Assembly: GCF_016584665.1 (NCBI RefSeq)
Contig: NZ_BBJB01000073.1
Span: 1-64,000 of the forward strand
From: Pseudanabaena sp. lw0831
GTDB taxonomy: Bacteria > Cyanobacteriota > Cyanobacteriia > Pseudanabaenales > Pseudanabaenaceae
Reading direction: 5' to 3'
Length of the DNA stretch: 64,000 bases
The notes below the pieces were generated by a model that had not been told where the DNA came from, made no database searches, and saw nothing but the letters and a program-made list of their open reading frames with translations. A program made the position numbers and the translations under genes. Position 1 is the stretch's first letter, and every line of letters starts with the position of its first letter. Shown piece by piece: positions 24,727 through 33,604 of the stretch.

Positions 24727-24910
24727 TCAAGGCTCTCAGAAATTTATCCTCAAAAACCCAATCATCTGTTCGTTCGGCTTCTCTAATTGATTTTACTAAA
24801 TTGGGGATAGATTGCAGATAAAGAGTTTCTTGGATGCCTTCCAGATCAGCTTTAGATAACTGTACCACTTTTTGATCGTTGATTGTTAAAGCGATCGCCT
24901 CAAATCTCAA
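24710..24910 (-). pseudogene. Truncated YefM/Phd-like antitoxin
   Basis: The 66 residues from a TTG at 24910 correspond to the C-terminal two-thirds of a YefM/Phd antitoxin (AIALTINDQKVVQLSKADLEGIQETLYLQSIPNLVKSIREA). The N-terminal DNA-binding helix expected in front of this (about 20-25 residues) is missing, and a TGA lies directly upstream in frame. A second frame just upstream contains another copy of EAIAL. The neutralising tail is preserved, so the remnant may still bind the toxin. Autoregulation is probably lost. Confidence 0.6.
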
Positions 24911-25072
24911 TCACAAAGCGATCGCTTCTAACATAACCATCAACATCAAAACAGCGATAACACCCTAATCTCAATCAAATATAGATAGATCTTTATTTAA
25001 TCTGCTATTTACTAGTTGTTTGCAGTTGCGATATGCAAAGTATTATCCACTCGTTACATTATTTAGTAGTAG

Positions 25073-25228
25073 AAAAGCATCGAACTATTTCGATTGCGAC
25101 GCGGTAAGGTTGGTTACTACCTAGTCAATTTGCGTGACAAGAAATATCACTGCTGTGGCTCTAACTGGCAAGACGTTCAAGAGAATTTACTAAATCTTGG
25201 TATTGGTAAACGCGAGGTAAAAAGATAA
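25073..25228 (+). pseudogene. Truncated remnant of a small hypothetical gene
   Basis: A frame bounded by TAG (25070-25072) and TAA (25226-25228) encodes RRGKVGYYLVNLRDKKYHCC, then WQDVQENLLNLGIGKREVKR, without a start codon. The composition looks like real protein, and I faintly recall similar short cyanobacterial proteins, but I cannot name a family. The rest of 24911-25477 holds no gene. GCTTCTTTACTCACGAG is repeated in tandem with two changes at about 25327-25360. Confidence 0.35.
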
Positions 25229-25407
25229 CCTATGGCACTTCCAAAAAAGAAAGGGCATTAAGTTTGTTCTTGAGAATGAGATCTTGCCTTCATTGACAAA
25301 TGCTAAGATAGGATGCATCATTACAATGCTTCTTTACTCACGAGGCTTCTTTACTTACGTGGCTTTCGGTTGCTTTTTAGGGTTGGACTACCAAAATATA
25401 AATCAAG

Positions 25408-25426
25408 CTTAATCCAAAGTTAAATC
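25408..25426 (+). promoter_or_regulatory. Weak Pho-box-like direct repeat
   Basis: CTTAATCC, spacer AAA, GTTAAATC: two TTAA-centred octamers spaced by 11 bp, as in cyanobacterial PhoB boxes (two copies of YTTAAYYW separated by 3 bp). Each octamer departs from the consensus at one to three positions. The site is 52 bp before the porin that opens the phosphonate cluster. Confidence 0.35.
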
Positions 25427-25477
25427 ATGGATGCAAACTGAAAAGTATGATGATTTTCAGTGTGAGAAAAAGGCATC

Positions 25478-27166
25478 ATGTTTTATTTTCAAAAGTTTTC
25501 GGTTCAACCATTTTTAGTTGCTTCAGTTCTGTTATTACCATTCGCCGCTGGAACCGCCAGTGCAAATGAAGTAATATCGATTTCAACCTCTCAAAATAGC
25601 GCGAAGGTACATAACACTTTACAAAAAATCGAGAAGGATACTCTAACTGAGTCTTCTATTCAAGAGCCAGAAAAAGCCTCCCAAAATGTTACTTCAGTAT
25701 CGCAGCTCTCTGATATAAAACCAACAGACTGGGCATTTACATCATTGCAGTCCCTAGTGGAAAGATATGGATGTATTGCTGGATTTCCTGATCGTACTTA
25801 CCGAGGAAAGCAAGCCTTATCGCGTTATGAATTTGCGGCTGGTTTAAATGCTTGTTTGGATAAGATCAACGAAATTATTTCTGCTGGTTTAGCAGATAAA
25901 GTCAGCAAGGAAGACCTTGCCACGCTAAAGAAACTTCAAGAAGAGTTTGCCGCAGAACTTGCAACACTAAGAGGTCGAGTTGACGCGCTTGATGCCAAAG
26001 TCACTAAGCTAGAAGCCCAACAGTTTTCCACCACTACTAAACTAAGTGGCACATTGATTTTTGCTCTTGCCGATACCTTTGGCGGCGTAGGAACAGGAAC
26101 AGCGATTCAAAACCCTCAAAAAACCACCGATTCTACGAATCTGAACTTTTCATATCGCACAAGAATTAACTTTGATACGAGCTTTACTGGCAAAGATTTT
26201 CTTCGTATTCGTTTGCAAGCAGGCAATACGCCCAATATTGGGAGTGCTACAGGCACTAATATGGCTCGTTTGGCTTTTACTCAAGACACAGCAAACACTT
26301 TTGAGATGGAGAAGCTATTTTACAGGTTCCCAATTGGGAGTAATTTCTCCGCCTATGTAGCAGCCAACAATCTTGATCCAGATGATGTCGCTGACACTTT
26401 AAATCCATATTTTGACAGTAGTGATAGAGGTGCGCTATCAAGATTTGGGCGTTACGATCCGCTAACATTCCGTGGGCCATCAGGTATTGGCATTGGGTTT
26501 AATTACAAAATCGATCCACAATTTTCTATAGCTGCTAGTTACTTTGGTAAGTCTGCTAGTAGTGCAGGTGGCGCTAATGTCCCGACAGGACAGAATGGTT
26601 TATTCAACGGTGCATACATCGCAAACTTGCAGTTTGTTTTTGCTCCTGCGAAAAACTTTAAAATCGGAGCGATGTATGCTCGTAGCTTTGAGCCAGCTAA
26701 AGATGTCAACCTATCTTCAAGCACGGGTAGTAACTTCGGAAATCAACCGTTTGGAGCCTCTGATACCTCAGCCGATCGCTATGGTGCTCAGTTTGAATGG
26801 TTGGTTACAAAAGGATTCAACTTTGGTGGTTGGGTTGGTTTTGCCAATGCCCGACAAGAGTCAGGAACAAATGTTGGCAGAACTGCTAACTTGTTTAACT
26901 GGAGCGTTAACCTAGCATTCCCCGATCTCTTTGCTGAAGGCAATAGAGGTGGAATCATTTTTGGAATGCCCCCAAAAGTCACTTCAAATAGTGACCCCAC
27001 AAGAGTTGATCCAGACACTGCATATCTTCTTGAACTCCAATATTCTTTTCGCGTCAGCAAGAATATATCAGTTACTCCTGGTGTAATTGCTATCTTCAAT
27101 CCCAACCACAATGCATTGAACCCTACAACTTGGGTGGCAACGATTAGAACACTATTCACTTTCTAG
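25478..27166 (+). CDS. OprB/SomA-type outer-membrane porin with SLH domain
   Basis: The 562-residue protein has a signal peptide (hydrophobic core to about residue 30, with ASA-NE as likely cleavage). An SLH-like domain follows (about 82-140: DIKPTDWAFTSLQSLVERYG and GFPDRTYRGKQALSRYEFAAGLN), then a coiled coil (about 150-185, DALDAKVTKLEAQ) that spans the periplasm and peptidoglycan. A C-terminal beta-barrel (about 190-562) ends in a terminal Phe, as expected for outer-membrane insertion. Cyanobacterial relatives are general or iron-uptake porins. Its position directly before a phosphonate ABC transporter suggests that it lets phosphonates or phosphate esters through the outer membrane. A palindromic terminator separates it from the transporter. 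Confidence 0.88.
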   Translation: MFYFQKFSVQPFLVASVLLLPFAAGTASANEVISISTSQNSAKVHNTLQKIEKDTLTESSIQEPEKASQNVTSVSQLSDIKPTDWAFTSLQSLVERYGCIAGFPDRTYRGKQALSRYEFAAGLNACLDKINEIISAGLADKVSKEDLATLKKLQEEFAAELATLRGRVDALDAKVTKLEAQQFSTTTKLSGTLIFALADTFGGVGTGTAIQNPQKTTDSTNLNFSYRTRINFDTSFTGKDFLRIRLQAGNTPNIGSATGTNMARLAFTQDTANTFEMEKLFYRFPIGSNFSAYVAANNLDPDDVADTLNPYFDSSDRGALSRFGRYDPLTFRGPSGIGIGFNYKIDPQFSIAASYFGKSASSAGGANVPTGQNGLFNGAYIANLQFVFAPAKNFKIGAMYARSFEPAKDVNLSSSTGSNFGNQPFGASDTSADRYGAQFEWLVTKGFNFGGWVGFANARQESGTNVGRTANLFNWSVNLAFPDLFAEGNRGGIIFGMPPKVTSNSDPTRVDPDTAYLLELQYSFRVSKNISVTPGVIAIFNPNHNALNPTTWVATIRTLFTF

Positions 27167-27180
27167 AAGGTAGTCCTAAA

Positions 27181-27223
27181 TAGGTAAGGATGGTCGGCGC
27201 TTCGCGCCGACCATCCTTACCTA
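27181..27223. terminator. Palindrome, 20-bp arms, twin of 42199-42249
   Basis: TAGGTAAGGATGGTCGGCGC, loop TTC, and the perfect complement. The aligned copy at 42199-42249 differs at two positions of each arm, with compensating changes. Confidence 0.92.
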
Positions 27224-27289
27224 ACTTCTAAAATTGATTGGGAGATTTTGAAGTGAATATTTTTACTGTTTTATAAGGAGTAATTAATT

Positions 27290-28414
27290 ATGTTTATCAA
27301 TAAAAAGTGGCTTCGCTTTTCCTTAAGTCTACTGTCAGCTTTTCTTCTAACCGTATTTGTAACAGCCTGCGTCCAGACACAGACTCCCGAAAACAAAGCT
27401 CAAACAAATACTAGCGCTAACACAGCTAAGTCAACCGAAGCGGCTAAACCTACTACTGGCGGTATTACGATTTATACTGCTCTCGAAGACGATCAATTAT
27501 CAGAATATTTGCCTTTATTCCAGAAGCAATATCCTGACATCAAGGTTAACAAGGTTCGCGACTCTACTGGCGTAGTTACTGCCAAACTTCTTGCTGAGAA
27601 AGACAACCCTAATGCCGATGTAGTTTGGGGGCTTGCTGCCTCAAGTTTACTTGTTGCCGATAAGCAAGGGATGTTAGAACCTTATGCACCAAAAGGACTC
27701 GATGCAGTTCAGCCTCAATTTAGAGATAGTCAAAACCCACCCCATTGGGTTGGAATTGATGCATGGGAATCGGCTTTTTGTGTTAATACCGTAGAAGCTG
27801 GCAAAAAGAACTTGCCAATTCCTCAATCTTGGGCTGATCTAATTAAACCTGAGTACAAAGGTCAGATTGTAATGTCCAATCCTGCATCTTCGGGAACTGG
27901 TTTTCTCTCTGTATCCGCTATCTTGCAAATGATGGGAGATGCTGAGGGTTGGAAGTACTTAGATGCCCTACATGAGAACATCGCTCAATATGTCCATTCT
28001 GGTTCTAAACCTTGCAAACTTGCTGGCTCTGGAGAATATGCGATCGGTATTTCCTTTGGATATCGTGCTGTAAAGCAAAAAAATGCTGGTGAACCGATCC
28101 AGCCAGTTTTCCCTAAGGAAGGGTCTGGCTGGGATGTTGAGGCTAATGCGTTGGTTAAGAAAGCTAATATTAATCCTGCCGCTAAGACTTTCTTGGATTG
28201 GGCAATTTCTCCAGAAATTTCCAAAAAGTATGCCAAGAACTTCCCCTTAACTGCCGTTAAGACCGATGTTCCAATTCCTGCTGGCTTCCCTGAAGACCCT
28301 GTTAAGCAGCTATTTCCTAAGAATGATTTGAAATGGGCAGCTGCTAATCGCGACACTATTTTAGCGGAATGGACTAAGCGTTACGATTCCAAGTCTGAAG
28401 CTAAGAAGAAGTAA
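27290..28414 (+). CDS. Phosphonate ABC transporter substrate-binding lipoprotein (PhnS2-like)
   Basis: The 374-residue protein has a lipoprotein signal peptide (lipobox VTAC, Cys27), so it is anchored in the periplasm. The rest is a class II periplasmic-binding fold of the Fe3+/2-aminoethylphosphonate group: [55 protein letters not shown] and [10 protein letters not shown]. The downstream order (ATPase, double permease, PhnX-like hydrolase) matches the TIGR03261 PhnS2 system rather than an iron system, so 2-aminoethylphosphonate or a relative is the likely ligand. AAGGAG (27275-27280) is a strong ribosome-binding site. A hairpin follows the stop. Confidence 0.83.
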   Translation: MFINKKWLRFSLSLLSAFLLTVFVTACVQTQTPENKAQTNTSANTAKSTEAAKPTTGGITIYTALEDDQLSEYLPLFQKQYPDIKVNKVRDSTGVVTAKLLAEKDNPNADVVWGLAASSLLVADKQGMLEPYAPKGLDAVQPQFRDSQNPPHWVGIDAWESAFCVNTVEAGKKNLPIPQSWADLIKPEYKGQIVMSNPASSGTGFLSVSAILQMMGDAEGWKYLDALHENIAQYVHSGSKPCKLAGSGEYAIGISFGYRAVKQKNAGEPIQPVFPKEGSGWDVEANALVKKANINPAAKTFLDWAISPEISKKYAKNFPLTAVKTDVPIPAGFPEDPVKQLFPKNDLKWAAANRDTILAEWTKRYDSKSEAKKK

Positions 28415-28420
28415 ATAAAA

Positions 28421-28455
28421 TTTCGAGAAAGATTGTAAAGCAATCTTTCTCGAAA
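28421..28455 (+). terminator. Intra-operon hairpin
   Basis: TTTCGAGAAAGATTG, loop TAAAG, CAATCTTTCTCGAAA: a 15-bp perfect stem between the binding-protein and ATPase genes. Such a stem can stabilise the upstream message and reduce expression of the downstream genes. Confidence 0.75.
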
Positions 28456-28491
28456 ACAATCATTTAAAAACTGCTAAAGCACCCGAAAATC

Positions 28492-29697
28492 ATGACAAAT
28501 CCTCCAGATGGGACAGACGAGATCGCAAATCCAGCTAGCTCACAGGTTGAATTTGTTGACGTTCAGCAAAACCAAGAGCAAAATGCTTCTTTTGCTTCCT
28601 CAATGCATCAAATAGATCTAGGGCAGCCATATCTCCAAATTGAGAAAATCCATAAGTCATTTGGACAATTTATTGCTCTTAATGATATTAATCTCAATGT
28701 TTATGCTGGAGAATTTGTCTGTTTATTGGGTCCTAGTGGTTGCGGAAAAACAACATTATTAAGAATCATCGCTGGTTTAGAACAGCAAACCACTGGACGT
28801 GTAATTCAGGGAGGTAAGGATGTTTCTCATTTACCACCTGCAAAACGAGACTTTGGAATAGTCTTTCAATCATATGCATTATTTCCTAATCTTACGGCTT
28901 CGCAAAATATCGCCTATGGATTGCAGAATACACCTATGCCTAAGGGGCAGATCGAGCAACGTGTAAAGGAATTACTTGAGACAGTTGGCTTAGAAGGTTT
29001 TGGGAAGAAATATCCCGCGCAAATGTCTGGAGGACAGCAACAGAGGATTGCCCTAGCGAGAGCTTTAGCACTATCTCCGAGCTTGTTACTTTTAGACGAA
29101 CCATTATCAGCATTGGATGCAAAAGTCAGAGGTCGTCTGCGTGTTGAAATCACTCAATTGCAAAAGCGTTTGGGTGTAACGACTGTTATGGTAACTCACG
29201 ATCAAGAGGAAGCCTTGACGATGGCAGATCGCGTTGTGGTTATGGATAAAGGTGTAATCGCTCAAGTTGGAACGCCTCGTGTAGTTTACCAAAATCCCAA
29301 GACTCCTTTTGTCGCAAACTTCATTGGTTCCACAAACCTTTTGACTGGCGAAGTTATTTCTTCTACTCAGGTTCGATGTGGCAATATTTTGCTGGATGCA
29401 AATATTGGAGAATTAGAAGTAAATAGCCAGATTGAGATTGCAATTCGTCCTGAATCAATTCAGTTATTAGATAGTGGCAATCAAAATGAGGATTTAGTTA
29501 ACGTGGTAACTGCTGATATCGAAGGTATAGAATTTCTTGGCTCTGTGTACCACATTACATTGCGTCCAGATGGTAATTCTAAAGCAGCTATAACGATTGA
29601 GGTGTCGATTCATCAGGCAAGACAGATCGATTTAAGTTTAGGAACAACATTAAAAATCCAAATCCCTACCGAGCATTTGCAAATTTTCCCTAAATAA
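28492..29697 (+). CDS. Phosphonate ABC transporter ATP-binding protein (PhnT2-like)
   Basis: The 401-residue cytoplasmic ATPase has a polar N-terminal extension of about 42 residues that is not part of the fold. The nucleotide-binding domain follows: Walker A GPSGCGKTT (about 79-87), Q-loop FQSYALFP, signature SGGQQQRIALARAL (about 180), Walker B LLLLDEPLSALDAK and H-loop VTHDQEEA. The last roughly 110 residues form a TOBE-type regulatory domain. The family is that of Fe3+, polyamine and 2-aminoethylphosphonate importers (compare TIGR03265). The neighbours identify it as the motor of the phosphonate importer. A degenerate hairpin at 29705-29741 follows. Confidence 0.87.
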   Translation: MTNPPDGTDEIANPASSQVEFVDVQQNQEQNASFASSMHQIDLGQPYLQIEKIHKSFGQFIALNDINLNVYAGEFVCLLGPSGCGKTTLLRIIAGLEQQTTGRVIQGGKDVSHLPPAKRDFGIVFQSYALFPNLTASQNIAYGLQNTPMPKGQIEQRVKELLETVGLEGFGKKYPAQMSGGQQQRIALARALALSPSLLLLDEPLSALDAKVRGRLRVEITQLQKRLGVTTVMVTHDQEEALTMADRVVVMDKGVIAQVGTPRVVYQNPKTPFVANFIGSTNLLTGEVISSTQVRCGNILLDANIGELEVNSQIEIAIRPESIQLLDSGNQNEDLVNVVTADIEGIEFLGSVYHITLRPDGNSKAAITIEVSIHQARQIDLSLGTTLKIQIPTEHLQIFPK

Positions 29698-29704
29698 TCA
29701 ATGG

Positions 29705-29741
29705 GTTAGGATATGTGGCTCAAAGCGCCGCCTATCCTAAC
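29705..29741 (+). terminator. Degenerate palindrome between ATPase and permease genes
   Basis: GTTAGGATA (29705-29713) and TATCCTAAC (29733-29741) pair over 9 bp. The loop GTGGCTCAAAGCGCCGCC retains part of the recurrent GGCGC-type core but no longer pairs fully. Confidence 0.6.
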
Positions 29742-29795
29742 TGTAAAGTTTACCTGCCATCATTAGCACTTTCTCATTTTTAAGTAAGCCGTCCT

Positions 29796-31568
29796 ATGAC
29801 ATTAGCACCAGCAAAAAAACGCATCTTTCCATTTCAGCCTCAAGCCCAAGTTCAGCAAACCCTTACTAAAGAAGATTGGATCTTGAGGGGTTTGATCATT
29901 TTAAGTACATTATGGCTGTTGGTTGGAGTTTTACTTCCGCTATATCCAATGTTAATCCGCAGCTTTCAGGATACGGATGGACAATGGATCGGGCTAGATA
30001 ATTACATTCGCTATTTTCAAACTCCAGCGCTTTCGGTTTCGATATTTAACACCTTTTATATCGCGATCGCTAGTGCAACGATCTCAGTCGTTTTAGGTTT
30101 TATATATGCCTATGCTCTAACTCGAACTGCGATGTTTGGCAAGCCTTTCTTTCGCATTGTTGGTCTACTACCTTTGTTTATCCCACCTCTTGCTCATAGC
30201 ATTGGATTAGTTTATCTGTTTGGGAATAAGGGCTTAATAACTACTGGCTTTTTTTCGCTAATTGCAGGATTTGATATTAACCTCTATGGTTCTAATGGCA
30301 TCATTATTGGTGAGGTGCTGTATTGTTTTCCACAAGCTGTGATTTTGCTAATGACAGCTTTAAATATTACTGATGCCAGACTTTATGAAGCAGCATCAGC
30401 TCTGCGTACTCCCGCTCATCGAGTATTTTTTACGGTGACTTTACCGAGCGTGAAGTATGGATTAATGAGTGCAATTTTTGTTTGTTTTACGCTAGCTTTT
30501 ACTGACTTTGGTGTACCTAAAGTAGTTGGCGGTGGATTTAACGTTCTTGCGACTGATATTTATAAGCAGGTAATTGGTCAGCAGAACTTCTCGATGGGTG
30601 CAACAATTGGCGTATTTTTACTGCTTCCAACTGCGATCGCTTATATTCTTGATCGCATTTTCCAAAGTCGCCAAACCGCTTTAGTAAGCAGTCGATCTGT
30701 TCCTTTTCAACCCAGCCCTAATCGAAAATTAGACTGGCTAATGTTTGCTTTTTGTAGCTTTATTGTTAGTTTTATTCTGTTAGTATTTGGCACAATTATT
30801 CTTGCCTCTCTGGTTAAAGTATGGCCCTATAATTTCACTCTCACCACTAAGCATTACGACTTTAATACAGTTGGTGGCGGCGGACTAGATGCCTATTGGA
30901 ATAGTATTCAGGTTTCTCTTTATACTGCTTTTTTTGGAACGATCGCGGTATTTTTGGGAGCGTACCTAGTCGAGAAAGGTAAAGGATTTAAACTGATGAG
31001 ATCGTTTAACTATTTCTTATCGACAATTCCCCTAGCCTTACCTGGTCTAGTACTAGGACTATCGTATGTCTTTTTCTTTAACAAGCCATTATGGAATATT
31101 CCATATACAAATCTGGCGTTAGTAAATCCTTTTAACGGACTTTATGGAACGATCGCTCTGTTAGTCATCTGTAATATCATCCACTTTTATACTGTTGGCT
31201 TCTTAACAGCAAGCACGGCACTCAAGCAAATCGATCCAGAATTTGAGTCAGTCTCTGCTTCTATGGGCGTGCCATTTTACAAAACTTTTTGGCAGGTGAC
31301 GATTCCTTTAACTATTCCTGCAATCTTAGAATTAGGCAGTTACTTTTTTGTCAATTCGATGGTGACTATTTCCGCAATTATCTTCTTATATCCCCCAAAT
31401 GCACCTCTAGCTGCCGTGGCGATCGTCAATATGGATGACGCGGGTGATGTTGCTCCCGCAGCGGCGATGTCTACGGCTCTAGTTTTGACAAGTATTGCGG
31501 TGAGGATTCTCTATTGGTTGTTAACAAAAGGTTTATCAAAAAGCACACAGACTTGGCTAAAACGATAA
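29796..31568 (+). CDS. Phosphonate ABC transporter double permease (PhnU2-like)
   Basis: The 590-residue membrane protein is made of two fused permease units, each with about six helices and an EAA coupling loop: LYEAASALRTPAHRVFFTVTLP near residue 198, and FESVSASMGVPFYKTFWQVTIP near 490. This two-in-one arrangement is typical of the Fe3+/AEP permeases (TIGR03262, PhnU2) and removes the need for a second permease gene. It forms the channel of the importer with the adjacent ATPase and binding protein. The start ATG 29796 is followed by a polar stretch of about 30 residues before helix 1. An imperfect hairpin, GTTTCGCG-TAAA-GCGCAAAAC, lies at about 31572-31592. Confidence 0.87.
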   Translation: MTLAPAKKRIFPFQPQAQVQQTLTKEDWILRGLIILSTLWLLVGVLLPLYPMLIRSFQDTDGQWIGLDNYIRYFQTPALSVSIFNTFYIAIASATISVVLGFIYAYALTRTAMFGKPFFRIVGLLPLFIPPLAHSIGLVYLFGNKGLITTGFFSLIAGFDINLYGSNGIIIGEVLYCFPQAVILLMTALNITDARLYEAASALRTPAHRVFFTVTLPSVKYGLMSAIFVCFTLAFTDFGVPKVVGGGFNVLATDIYKQVIGQQNFSMGATIGVFLLLPTAIAYILDRIFQSRQTALVSSRSVPFQPSPNRKLDWLMFAFCSFIVSFILLVFGTIILASLVKVWPYNFTLTTKHYDFNTVGGGGLDAYWNSIQVSLYTAFFGTIAVFLGAYLVEKGKGFKLMRSFNYFLSTIPLALPGLVLGLSYVFFFNKPLWNIPYTNLALVNPFNGLYGTIALLVICNIIHFYTVGFLTASTALKQIDPEFESVSASMGVPFYKTFWQVTIPLTIPAILELGSYFFVNSMVTISAIIFLYPPNAPLAAVAIVNMDDAGDVAPAAAMSTALVLTSIAVRILYWLLTKGLSKSTQTWLKR

Positions 31569-31642
31569 AAGAGTTTCGCGTAAAGCGCAAAACCATATCT
31601 TTCAATATCGCAAATAATAGAAATTAAGAAAAGTTGAAAATC

Positions 31643-32368
31643 ATGACTGCAATAAAATTAGTCGTTTTTGATATGGCTGGTACGACCGTCAAAGACGATC
31701 GCGAAGTTGAAGAATGTTTCATGCAAGCAGCCGCAAAGACTGGGCTAGAAGCTCAGCCCGACAGAGTGATTGCGATGATGGGGATTTCTAAAAAGCTGGT
31801 TTTTCAAACTCTCTGGGCGGAACAGATAGACAAAGATGATCCCAGCTATACGTCAAAAGTAGAAGCTTCCTTTGTCGAGTTTAAACAAATTTTAGAAGCC
31901 CACTATCGTACTCAACCAGTTGAGCCGACTGAGGGATGTTTAGAGTTGTTTGGCTGGCTGCGATCGCATCAAATTAAAGTTGCCTTGACCACTGGCTTTT
32001 ATCGCGAAGTAACAAATATTATTCTCAGTCGCCTCGGTTGGGATCAAGGACTGAATGCTAATTATGTCGGCTCTGATGACTCGTTGATTCAAGCCTCGAT
32101 CACTCCATCTGAGATCTATAACCAAGAAGGTCGTCCAGCCCCATATATGATTCAAAAGGCAATGTATCATTTGGGAATCACCAGCCCGCAACAAGTGATT
32201 TGTATTGGCGATACTCCTTCCGATCTTTTGGCTGGCTGCAATGCAAATTGTCTTTATACTTTTGGAGTCACCAATGGGACTCATACTCATGAGCAATTAG
32301 CCATTTATCCCAACGATGGCTTAGTTGTATCCTTGACAGAATTCCAAAATAAATTATCCAGTTTATAA
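31643..32368 (+). CDS. PhnX-like HAD hydrolase (phosphonatase-like)
   Basis: The protein is 241 residues from ATG 31643; a TTG at 31634 would add three. It is a haloacid-dehalogenase fold with the nucleophile motif VFDMAGTTVKDD, motif II TTGFYRE and motif IV IGDTPSDLLAG. MMGISKKLVFQ aligns with MGLLKIDHV of phosphonoacetaldehyde hydrolase (PhnX), placing a Lys at the position of the Schiff-base lysine that activates phosphonoacetaldehyde. I made this alignment by eye. The family resembles TIGR03351, which is known to sit beside the FAD oxidoreductase family found next here. It would release phosphate from a phosphonate aldehyde. It is six bases from the next gene, in one operon. Confidence 0.8.
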   Translation: MTAIKLVVFDMAGTTVKDDREVEECFMQAAAKTGLEAQPDRVIAMMGISKKLVFQTLWAEQIDKDDPSYTSKVEASFVEFKQILEAHYRTQPVEPTEGCLELFGWLRSHQIKVALTTGFYREVTNIILSRLGWDQGLNANYVGSDDSLIQASITPSEIYNQEGRPAPYMIQKAMYHLGITSPQQVICIGDTPSDLLAGCNANCLYTFGVTNGTHTHEQLAIYPNDGLVVSLTEFQNKLSSL

Positions 32369-32374
32369 ACAAAA

Positions 32375-33508
32375 ATGAGTCAGATAAATCATACAGAAGT
32401 TGCGATCGTAGGTGCAGGCATTGTTGGACTTGCCCATGCTCTGGCTGCTGTCAAACGCGGTTACAAAGTAACAGTTTTTGAACGAAATCTTGCGGCTGTT
32501 GGGGCTTCTATCCGTAATTTTGGGATGGTTTGGCCAATAGGTCAACCAACTGGAAAATTACGCGATCGCGCAATCAGGTCTAGGGAGATCTGGATTGAAA
32601 TCGCTGAGAAAGCAGAACTATATCACGATCCCAGTGGTTCATTATTACTTGCCTATCGCCAAGACGAACTTGACGTTCTTGAAGAATTTATGGCTTTTAA
32701 TAAAAACAATAGTGAGATCGCCTTGTTGAATGCAGACGAAGTCGCAAAAAAAAGCAATGCTGCGGTGACGGAAAGTTTGCTAGGTGCGCTCTGGAGTAGA
32801 ACAGAAATGACTGTAGACCCCAGAGAAGCAATTCAGAAACTACCAACTTTTTTGGCAAATAACTATCCGATTAAATTTCAATTTGGAAAGACAGTAAACG
32901 CGATTTCGTATCCAAATCTACAGGTAGGCAATGAATCTTGGACTGCCGATCGCATTTTTGTTTGTAGTGGTGCTGATATAGAGACGCTCTATCCTGATGT
33001 TTATGCAGAAAGCAACATAACTAAGGTCAAATTACAAATGATGAGAACTAAACCTCAGCCAGAAAAATGGCGGTTAGGTCCTTCTCTCTGTGCGGGGCTG
33101 ACCTTAACTCACTATGGCTCCTTTAATAACTGTCAATCTCTTGATGCCTTGAAGCGAAGAGTCGAAATAGAAACTCCGCATTTCCTTGAGTGGGGAATAC
33201 ATGTTATGGCTTCTCAAAATGGCTTGGGAGAATTGATCCTCGGTGATTCCCACGAATATGGATTAAATCCTGAACCCTTTGATCGCGCAGAAATCAACGA
33301 CTACGTTCTCGATTACTTACAAAAATTTGCTAAGTTTCCGTCGATAGCGATCGCGGAAACATGGCATGGAGTTTATGCAAAGCTCCCAGGCAAGACTGAG
33401 TTTATCGCAGAGCCAGAACCTAACGTCATCTTGGTTAACGCCCTCAGTGGTGCTGGTATGACCCTCTCTTTTGGCTTAGCTGAAGAGAATATATCAGCTT
33501 TTATATAA
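32375..33508 (+). CDS. FAD-dependent oxidoreductase of phosphonate clusters (TIGR03364-like)
   Basis: The 377-residue DAO/glycine-oxidase-fold flavoprotein has the dinucleotide-binding motif VAIVGAGIVGLAHALAAVKRGYKVTVFER at residues 8-36 and a C-terminal ALSGAGMTLSFGLAEE that closes over FAD. The conserved SIRNFGMVWPIGQP follows the first motif. The pairing with a PhnX-like hydrolase is the known genomic signature of TIGR03364. By family chemistry it should oxidise an amine next to the carbon bearing the phosphonate, perhaps an N-substituted aminoalkylphosphonate, to an aldehyde that the upstream hydrolase could use. The substrate is inferred from context. Confidence 0.8.
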   Translation: MSQINHTEVAIVGAGIVGLAHALAAVKRGYKVTVFERNLAAVGASIRNFGMVWPIGQPTGKLRDRAIRSREIWIEIAEKAELYHDPSGSLLLAYRQDELDVLEEFMAFNKNNSEIALLNADEVAKKSNAAVTESLLGALWSRTEMTVDPREAIQKLPTFLANNYPIKFQFGKTVNAISYPNLQVGNESWTADRIFVCSGADIETLYPDVYAESNITKVKLQMMRTKPQPEKWRLGPSLCAGLTLTHYGSFNNCQSLDALKRRVEIETPHFLEWGIHVMASQNGLGELILGDSHEYGLNPEPFDRAEINDYVLDYLQKFAKFPSIAIAETWHGVYAKLPGKTEFIAEPEPNVILVNALSGAGMTLSFGLAEENISAFI

Positions 33509-33552
33509 GAAGTGATGATGCGCTTAGCGGAGCATAGCGCATCATCACTTCT
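33508..33552. terminator. Palindrome after the FAD enzyme
   Basis: AGAAGTGATGATGCGCT (33508-33524) and its perfect complement (33536-33552) form a 17-bp stem. The left arm starts at the last base of the stop codon. It divides the phosphonate cluster into two parts. Confidence 0.85.
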
Positions 33553-33604
33553 TTATGACTACCCAAGAGTTTAGTCCCCTATTTCGCAGTTTATAGCGAT
33601 CGTC

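Noticed and set aside
29705-29741. Riboswitch between the phosphonate ATPase and permease genes
   Set aside because: The stem is simple and retains a broken palindrome core, so a decayed member of the palindrome family is more likely.
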